Assembly (NCBI RefSeq): GCF_021117425.1
Contig: NZ_CP088298.1
Coordinates: 3,038,001 to 3,102,000 of the forward strand
Length of the DNA stretch: 64,000 bases
Direction: 5' to 3'
DNA from: Brevibacterium zhoupengii
Lineage (GTDB): Bacteria > Actinomycetota > Actinomycetes > Actinomycetales > Brevibacteriaceae
A program made the position numbers and the translations under genes. Shown here piece by piece: positions 58,588-64,000 of this stretch. The notes beneath the pieces were generated by a model. That model made no database searches, was not told the origin of the DNA, and was given only the letters and a program-made list of their open reading frames with translations. Every line of letters begins with the position of its first letter. Position 1 is the stretch's first letter.

Positions 58588-59372
58588 GTCAGTTCGACGC
58601 TGCAGCCGGGGCGCAGGCCCGCGAGCGCATTCGGGCCGGTGCCACGGACCCCACCTCGGGTCTGGCTCCCGGTCTCGTCCAGGCCAACCTCATTGCGGTG
58701 CCCGCCGACTGGGCCTTCGACATGCTCCTCTTCGCCCAGCGCAACCCGAAGCCGTGCCCGGTCATCGACGTCCTTGAGCCTGGTCAGGTCGAATCCGCGC
58801 TGGCCCCGGGCAGCGATCTGCGCACCGACATTCCCCGCTACCGCCTGTGGGAGAACGGTGAACTCCTCGACGAGGTCGCCGACGCCACCACGGCCTGGGC
58901 ACAGCACCCCGACCTCGTATCCTTCCTCATCGGGTGCAGCTTCACCTTCGAGACCGGGCTGCTGGAGGCAGGCATTCCGATCCGCCACCAAGAGGCCGGG
59001 CGCAACGTGCCGATGTACTCCACATCGATCGCCTGCAGTCCCGCCGGCCGCGTCAGCGGAAACATGGTCGTGTCCATGCGTCCCATTCCCGCCCGACAGG
59101 TCGCCGAGGCGGTGCGCATCACCGACCGTTTCCCCGCCGTCCACGGTGGCCCCGTCCACATCGGAGAACCCGAGCAGATCGGCATCGCCGACCTCTCTGC
59201 CCCCGACTTCGGCGACGCGCCGATGATCGAGGACGGCGACATTCCCGTGTTCTGGGCCTGCGGAGTCACTCCCCAGGTCGCCATCCAAGCCTCGGCCCCA
59301 CCATTCGCGATCACGCACTCACCGGGCCGGATGTTCATCACCGACGCGCCGGAAGGCAACTACCGCCAATGA
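58584..59372 (+). CDS. DUF1445 protein (YcsI-like putative hydro-lyase)
   Basis: 262 residues. DUF1445/YcsI family: [20 protein letters not shown] near the start, then [40 protein letters not shown] and [12 protein letters not shown], ending [12 protein letters not shown]. Annotated in the family as a putative hydro-lyase (D-glutamate cyclase-like group), consistent with making or using 5-oxoproline. Tightly coupled to pxpA and to pxpBC. Confidence 0.92.
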   Translation: MSQFDAAAGAQARERIRAGATDPTSGLAPGLVQANLIAVPADWAFDMLLFAQRNPKPCPVIDVLEPGQVESALAPGSDLRTDIPRYRLWENGELLDEVADATTAWAQHPDLVSFLIGCSFTFETGLLEAGIPIRHQEAGRNVPMYSTSIACSPAGRVSGNMVVSMRPIPARQVAEAVRITDRFPAVHGGPVHIGEPEQIGIADLSAPDFGDAPMIEDGDIPVFWACGVTPQVAIQASAPPFAITHSPGRMFITDAPEGNYRQ

Positions 59373-61051
59373 TCGACACCCTCGAATTCCACACCGCCTC
59401 CCGCCGTCATCTCCTCGTCGAATGCCCGGACCTCGCGGCCACTATGCACTTACATCGTGCTCTGGAGGCGGCCGCGCTCGAGGGCGTCGAGGAACTGATC
59501 CCGGCTGCACGGACGGTCCTGGTCAGGTTCAACCCGACCCGCACCTCGGCGCCGGTGCTCACCGATGCCATCCACGGGCTCGAACACACGGGCACGGATT
59601 CGAGTGAGGCCCGTGAGGTCACGATCGATGTCCACTACGACGGTGAGGATCTCGCCGAGGTGGCCGATCTCCTCTCCCTGTCCCCCGCCGAGGTGGTGAC
59701 CCGGCATCAGCGCGCCACCTGGCAGGTCGCCTTCTCCGGTTTCGCCCCCGGGTTCGGCTACCTCGCCGGTGACGACCCGATCTTCGACGTTCCGCGTCGA
59801 TCCTCTCCGCGCACCCGCGTGCCCGTGGGCGCGGTGGCCCTGGCCGGGGAATTCACCGGCGTCTACCCTCGCGCCTCCCCAGGCGGCTGGCAGCTCATCG
59901 GCCGCACCGATGCCACACTGTGGGACCTCGACCGGGAACCCCCGGCCCTGTTCGTGCCCGGAACGATCGTGAAGTTCCGGGAGGCTGAGCGGGAGTCGGT
60001 GACAGTCGCTGAGGCGAGCGCGGAATCCGCCACGTCTTCGCAGCAGGAGGCGCCCGTACCGCCGGTGTCATTGTCGCAGCCGGACGCAGCCGCCTCGGCG
60101 CATTCCTGCACGGTCATCCGTCCCGGACTGCAGCTGCTCATCCAGGACCTCGGGCGTCCCGGATTCGCGGCCATGGGCGTCTCGAGCGCAGGCGCCGCCG
60201 ACCGCAGTGCACTGCAGACTGCCAACCGTCTCGTCGGCAATGCCGAGTCCGCGGCCGGGCTGGAGAGCTTCGGCGGTGGGGTGAAACTGGCCATCACCGG
60301 TGCCGGTGTGGCCGCTGTGACCGGGGCGAGAGCCTCGATCACCGTGACCTCTGCCGACGGTGCCGTGTTCCGGCACCACCTCGGCGAGGCCTTCGCAGTC
60401 GACGACGGAGACGAACTCGAACTCGGCAGCACCGAGCGCGGGACCCGTGCCTATATCGCCTTCCGCGGCGGCATTGAGGCCGAGACTGCCCTGGGCAGCG
60501 CCTCGGCCGATACCCTTGCCGGCCTCGGCCCTGCACATGTGGAGCCGGGCACCACGATCAGCTTGGGGCGACCCGAGTCGGCGCCCCACCTCGTCGATCC
60601 CATCCGCAGTGCAGACGGTCAGCGGAACCTTCCCGCACCGGGAGAGACGATCGAGCTGTCGGTGACCCTGGGACCCCGCGATGACTGGTTCACCTCCACC
60701 GGCCTGCAGACCCTGCTGGGACAGGTCTGGACGGTCACCCACGAATCCGATCGGGTCGGACTCAGACTGGCCGGTGAGATCCCACTCGAACGCGCCCGCA
60801 CTGGGGAACTGCCCAGCGAGGGTGCTGTGACCGGGGCCCTGCAGGTCCCACCCAACGGTCAGCCGGTGCTCTTCGGACCCGACCACCCGCTGACCGGCGG
60901 CTACCCGATCATCGCCAGCGTCGACGACACGGACCTCGCGGCACAGCTGGCACCCGGCGTCATGATCCGCTTCGTCACCGAGAAATCTCCGGTGGCCGAC
61001 GATGCCACCACCACAGACCACACCCGCCATTCACCGCAGAACGGACACTGA
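59369..61051 (+). CDS. pxpBC: 5-oxoprolinase subunits B and C, fused (KipI-KipA / AHS1-AHS2)
   Basis: 560 residues from ATG 59369 (4-nt overlap with the DUF1445 gene). Residues ~1-220 are PxpB/AHS1 ([40 protein letters not shown]); after a Ser/Ala-rich linker, ~250-545 are PxpC/AHS2 ([52 protein letters not shown]). AHS1/AHS2 also make up the carboxyltransferase part of urea carboxylase. Usually two genes; fused here. Confidence 0.93.
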   Translation: MIDTLEFHTASRRHLLVECPDLAATMHLHRALEAAALEGVEELIPAARTVLVRFNPTRTSAPVLTDAIHGLEHTGTDSSEAREVTIDVHYDGEDLAEVADLLSLSPAEVVTRHQRATWQVAFSGFAPGFGYLAGDDPIFDVPRRSSPRTRVPVGAVALAGEFTGVYPRASPGGWQLIGRTDATLWDLDREPPALFVPGTIVKFREAERESVTVAEASAESATSSQQEAPVPPVSLSQPDAAASAHSCTVIRPGLQLLIQDLGRPGFAAMGVSSAGAADRSALQTANRLVGNAESAAGLESFGGGVKLAITGAGVAAVTGARASITVTSADGAVFRHHLGEAFAVDDGDELELGSTERGTRAYIAFRGGIEAETALGSASADTLAGLGPAHVEPGTTISLGRPESAPHLVDPIRSADGQRNLPAPGETIELSVTLGPRDDWFTSTGLQTLLGQVWTVTHESDRVGLRLAGEIPLERARTGELPSEGAVTGALQVPPNGQPVLFGPDHPLTGGYPIIASVDDTDLAAQLAPGVMIRFVTEKSPVADDATTTDHTRHSPQNGH

Positions 61052-61054
61052 ATC

Positions 61055-62803
61055 ATGCCGAAGATCCTCATTGCCAACCGCGGCGAAATCGCCGTCCGCG
61101 TCATCCGCGCCTGCGCCCACTACGGCCACACCTCGGTCGCCGTCTACGCCGACCAGGACCTCGAAGCCATGCACACGCAGATGGCCGATGAGGCCTACTC
61201 CCTGCCGGGGACCAATGCGGCCGAGACCTACCTCAACATCGGCGCGATCATCGCCGCAGCAAAGAAGTCGGGCGCCGATGCCGTCCACCCCGGCTATGGC
61301 TTCCTGTCCGAAAACGCCGACTTCGCCGCCGCAGTCGAAGACGCCGGCCTCATCTGGATTGGACCCACCGCGGACACCATCACGGCACTCGGCGACAAGG
61401 TCACCGCTCGCCAACTGGCGCAGAAGGTCGGCGCCCCGCTGGCCCCGGGCATCGATCGACCACTCAAGGACGCCGGCGAGGTTGAGGCCTTCGCCGCCGA
61501 ACACGGTCTGCCGATCATCATCAAGGCAGCCCACGGTGGAGGCGGGCGCGGAATGAAGATCGTCCACGACCTCGCCGAGGTTGCCGGAGCCTTCGAATCG
61601 GCGACCCGTGAAGCGGTGGAGGCCTTCGGACGCTCCGAATGCTTCGTCGAGAAGTTCCTCGAGCGCCCCCGCCATGTCGAGGTCCAGATCGTCGGCGATG
61701 GTCAGGGACGTGTCGTGGCCGTCGGCGATCGCGATTGTTCGGCCCAGCGCCGCAATCAGAAACTCATCGAAGAGGCACCTGCTCCCGGACTCAGCGCCGA
61801 TCAGCGTGAGCGCCTGCACCGTTCGGCCGAGGCCATCTGCGCCGAGGTGAACTATAGGGGTGCGGGCACCGTCGAGTTCCTCCTCGCCGCCGATGCCACG
61901 ATGACCTTCCTCGAGGTCAACACCCGACTCCAGGTCGAACATCCCGTCACCGAGGCGGTCTCCGGCGTCGATCTCGTCGCCGAACAGTTCCGCATCGCCT
62001 TCGGCCAAGGCCTGTCGATGTCGGCGACGCCCGAGCCACGGGGGCATGCCATCGAGCTGCGCATCAACGCCGAAGACCCGGGACGTGGCTTCCTGCCGAC
62101 TCCGGGCCGCATCGATGTGCTCAACGCCCCGGGCGGTCCCGGCGTGCGCTGGGATGCGGGAGTCCGGGCCGGTGACATGGTGCAGCCGGCCTTCGATTCG
62201 CTGTTCGCCAAACTCATCGTCCACGGCCCTGACCGTGCCTCCGCGATCGCGCGCACAGTGACCGCGGCGAAGGAGCTGCGGGTCGACGGCGTTGCGACTG
62301 TGCTTCCGTGTTCCTTGGCGATATTGACCGATCCTGCGTTCACGGGTGATGAGCTCGGCATTCATACGCAGTGGATCGAATCCGAGCTCCTCCCCCGGCT
62401 GACGACACAGCCTCGGCCTGCGCCGGCGTCCGAGTCTTCGCTGACGCGTGTGACCATCGAAATCGACGGCAAGCTCTCCAGCCTCGGCCTGCCGAGTGCA
62501 CTGCTGGCCGCATTGGGCAGCGCCGGTGGCGGGGCTACCAGTGCTGGCGATGGTGGTGCTGGTGGAACTGGCTCTGAAGGTGGCGCCACGGAGACCGGTG
62601 GTGTCAGTGCTCCGGTGCCCGGTAACCTCGTCGACTATCTCATCGCCGACGGCGCCGAGGTGGCCGAGGGGGACGATGTCGCTGTGCTGTCGGCGATGAA
62701 GATGGAGACCCGAGTGCAGGCGCCCAGCGCCGGAAGACTGAAACAGCTCTCGAAGGTCGGTGACATGGTGGCCGTCGGCGAGGTCTTCGCTCGAATCGAG
62801 TGA
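61055..62803 (+). CDS. biotin carboxylase with C-terminal biotin carrier domain
   Basis: 582 residues. Biotin carboxylase (1-450): KILIANRGEIAVRVIRACAH, HPGYGFLSENADFAAAVEDA, AHGGGGRGMKIV, ATMTFLEVNTRLQVEHPVTE. An Ala/Gly linker leads to a biotin-acceptor domain with the biotinyl-Lys in VLSAMKMETRVQAPS near residue 547. It starts 3 nt after pxpBC and is the last gene of the operon, so its partner is likely PxpBC rather than a classic acyl-CoA carboxylase beta subunit; none is present in the window. Confidence 0.94.
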   Translation: MPKILIANRGEIAVRVIRACAHYGHTSVAVYADQDLEAMHTQMADEAYSLPGTNAAETYLNIGAIIAAAKKSGADAVHPGYGFLSENADFAAAVEDAGLIWIGPTADTITALGDKVTARQLAQKVGAPLAPGIDRPLKDAGEVEAFAAEHGLPIIIKAAHGGGGRGMKIVHDLAEVAGAFESATREAVEAFGRSECFVEKFLERPRHVEVQIVGDGQGRVVAVGDRDCSAQRRNQKLIEEAPAPGLSADQRERLHRSAEAICAEVNYRGAGTVEFLLAADATMTFLEVNTRLQVEHPVTEAVSGVDLVAEQFRIAFGQGLSMSATPEPRGHAIELRINAEDPGRGFLPTPGRIDVLNAPGGPGVRWDAGVRAGDMVQPAFDSLFAKLIVHGPDRASAIARTVTAAKELRVDGVATVLPCSLAILTDPAFTGDELGIHTQWIESELLPRLTTQPRPAPASESSLTRVTIEIDGKLSSLGLPSALLAALGSAGGGATSAGDGGAGGTGSEGGATETGGVSAPVPGNLVDYLIADGAEVAEGDDVAVLSAMKMETRVQAPSAGRLKQLSKVGDMVAVGEVFARIE

Positions 62804-62887
62804 GGCTGAACCGTGTCGGGGTCTCGGACTAGAGTGGGTACTGAACTGAGAACTTCTGAGAAGTTGAGAACGAGAAGAGGAGACACT

Positions 62888-63361
62888 ATGCCACGTCTGT
62901 CAGTCGGCGACACCGCCCCGGATTTCACTCTGAGCAATCAGGACGGGAAGTCGGTGACCCTCAGCGAGTTCAAGGGGCAGCGGGTCGTCGTCTACTTCTA
63001 CCCAGCTGCCATGACTCCCGGCTGCACGACCGAGGCCTGCGACTTCCGTGATTCGCTCTCGGCGCTCTCCGCTGCCGGGCTGGTCGTCCTGGGCATCTCG
63101 CCTGACAAGCCGGAGAAGCTGAAGAAGTTCGCTGAGAAGGAGAGCCTGAACTTCGACCTCCTCTCCGACCCCGACAAGACCATGATGGAAGCCTGGGGTG
63201 CTTTCGGGGAGAAGAAGAACTACGGCAAGGTCGTCCAGGGCGTCATCCGCTCCACGCTCGTCATCGATGCCGACGGCGCTGTGGAACTGGCGCAGTACAA
63301 CGTCAAGGCCACCGGTCACGTTGCTCGTGTGCGCAAGGCACTGGGAATCGACGCGGCCTGA
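62888..63361 (+). CDS. bcp: thioredoxin-dependent thiol peroxidase (bacterioferritin comigratory protein)
   Basis: 157 residues from ATG 62888 (AGGAGA 6 nt upstream). Peroxiredoxin fold: GDTAPDFTLSNQDGKSV, then VVVYFYPAAMTPGCTTEACD with the peroxidatic C46 and resolving C51 five residues apart, the atypical two-Cys arrangement of BCP. It detoxifies peroxides using thioredoxin. The reading frame is open upstream to 62813 but has no homology there. Its end carries a three-unit repeat. Confidence 0.95.
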   Translation: MPRLSVGDTAPDFTLSNQDGKSVTLSEFKGQRVVVYFYPAAMTPGCTTEACDFRDSLSALSAAGLVVLGISPDKPEKLKKFAEKESLNFDLLSDPDKTMMEAWGAFGEKKNYGKVVQGVIRSTLVIDADGAVELAQYNVKATGHVARVRKALGIDAA

Positions 63362-63395
63362 CCGGCAGCGACTCATGATCGGCAGCGTCGCCTGA
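63345..63395 (+). repeat. three 17-nt units spanning the bcp stop codon
   Basis: Units end at 63361 (the real TGA), 63378 and 63395, exactly 17 nt apart, each with TGA. Units two and three share CGGCAGCG. The period puts the three stops in three frames. Confidence 0.78.
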
Positions 63396-63442
63396 CCGTT
63401 TTCAGCAACGCGCCCTCACCCTGCTAATCTTGAGGGCGTCGC

Positions 63443-63524
<82 letters not shown>

Positions 63525-63538
63525 CAGAACGGAAATCG

Positions 63539-63574
63539 GCCCCTGGCTGGGAAAATATCTTCCCGGCCAGGGGC
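63539..63574 (+). terminator. tRNA-Leu terminator
   Basis: GCCCCTGGCTGGGAA pairs with TTCCCGGCCAGGGGC around a 6-nt loop, followed by TTTGTC. It starts 14 nt after the tRNA. Confidence 0.88.
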
Positions 63575-63675
63575 TTTGTCGCATATTCTTGCAATACATG
63601 TCGCTTTGCATTGCTCACATGTCACCCCGCAGATCCAATCACCCCGAAGATCCATGAGGAAAGGTTCGGACAGCC

Positions 63676-64000
63676 ATGGCAGATTCGTCGACCACTTCCG
63701 TTCGCCCTGTTGAACCGACAGACGAGACTCGCTGGCGTGAGCTCTTCCGCGGCTACCGCGAGTTCTATCACCTGCCGGAGTCCGAGGAGGTCGTCTCCCG
63801 GGTGTGGAGTTGGCTCATGGATGCCGAGCACGAAAGCCAGGGCTTGGTCGCCGAGGCGGATGGTCGTATCGTCGCAATCGCAGATTTCCGGAGATTCTCG
63901 CGCCCATCGACTGGGACGGGCGGTCTCTGGCTCGATGACCTCTTCACCGATCCCGAGGCTCGCGGCACAGGTTCCGGACGCGCGCTCATCGCCCGTCTCC
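63676..64000 (+). CDS. GNAT family N-acetyltransferase, 3' end cut by window edge
   Basis: About 108 residues visible from ATG 63676 (MADSSTTSVRPVEPTDETRW), running off the right edge. The GNAT acetyl-CoA-binding motif begins near the end: LDDLFTDPEARGTGSGRALI, matching the R/Q-x-x-G-x-G/A pattern as RGTGSG. Substrate unknown. AAAGG lies 11 nt upstream. It follows the tRNA-Leu terminator. Confidence 0.9.
   Translation, partial: MADSSTTSVRPVEPTDETRWRELFRGYREFYHLPESEEVVSRVWSWLMDAEHESQGLVAEADGRIVAIADFRRFSRPSTGTGGLWLDDLFTDPEARGTGSGRALIARL

Noticed and set aside
58934..59368. Upstream extension of the PxpBC frame
   Set aside because: It overlaps the DUF1445 gene in another frame. ATG 59369 forms the standard 4-nt overlap, and homology starts there.

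Overview
This is a contiguous chromosomal segment of a high-GC actinobacterium. The gene order gatC-gatA-gatB / ligA / zinc-less MetE-like gene / mnmA / cysteine desulfurase is the one known from mycobacteria and relatives. Many genes start with GTG, several starts lie 6-9 nt after a TAnnnT box (leaderless transcripts), and several proteins belong to actinobacterial families (SCO6745-like, LmeA/DUF2993, CE1758/CE1759 flavoenzyme pair, DUF3618). The genus is probably Brevibacterium or a close relative; that is inference from gene content, not a search. No insertion sequence, prophage, integrase or CRISPR array was seen.

Layout. 1-7.2 kb, minus strand: two D-2-hydroxyacid dehydrogenases around ilvD, a luciferase-type monooxygenase / FMN reductase / MarR operon with a palindromic operator, and serine acetyltransferase. 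7.3-10.4 kb: cysK with a structured leader, peptide deformylase, and an unknown membrane protein. 10.6-22.5 kb, minus strand: gatCAB, ligA, MetE-like protein, S9 peptidase, mnmA and cysteine desulfurase (tRNA charging, DNA repair, tRNA thiolation). 22.6-28.1 kb: two small membrane proteins, then two paralogous membrane proteins, each with an internal lipoprotein signal, on either side of a YbbN-like thioredoxin/TPR protein. 28.3-31.2 kb: orn and ArsR-SulP. 31.2-36.6 kb: SCO6745-family protein and an LldR-like repressor divergent from lutABC (lactate oxidation), with a FadR/LldR-type operator. 36.6-44.9 kb: LmeA-like protein, a 49-codon ORF ahead of nhaA, M20 amidohydrolase, small antitoxin-like protein, two DUF2207-like proteins, glutaminase-STAS, and an iron-box-controlled siderophore-interacting protein. 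44.9-49.7 kb: LPXTG surface protein, aldolase/kinase pair, Ohr. 49.8-55.3 kb: tRNA-His, two large surface/membrane proteins, a blasticidin-S-deaminase/ASCH fusion, DUF3618, a GroES-like protein, tRNA-Lys. 55.3-64 kb: a 5-oxoproline (pyroglutamate) type operon (Nramp-like transporter, PxpA, DUF1445, PxpBC fusion, biotin carboxylase-BCCP) with a divergent GntR regulator, then bcp, tRNA-Leu and a truncated GNAT gene.

The most unusual observation is at gene ends. At about a dozen unrelated genes that end a transcription unit, the sequence around the stop codon is reiterated as 2-4 degenerate tandem units, with a period of 14-26 nt that differs at each gene. Most units keep their own TGA, and because most periods are not multiples of three the extra stops fall in different frames. 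The other strong leads are the internal-lipobox paralogs (one with a likely CTG start), the deaminase-ASCH fusion that keeps both sets of catalytic residues, and the split urea-carboxylase-like arrangement in the 5-oxoproline operon.
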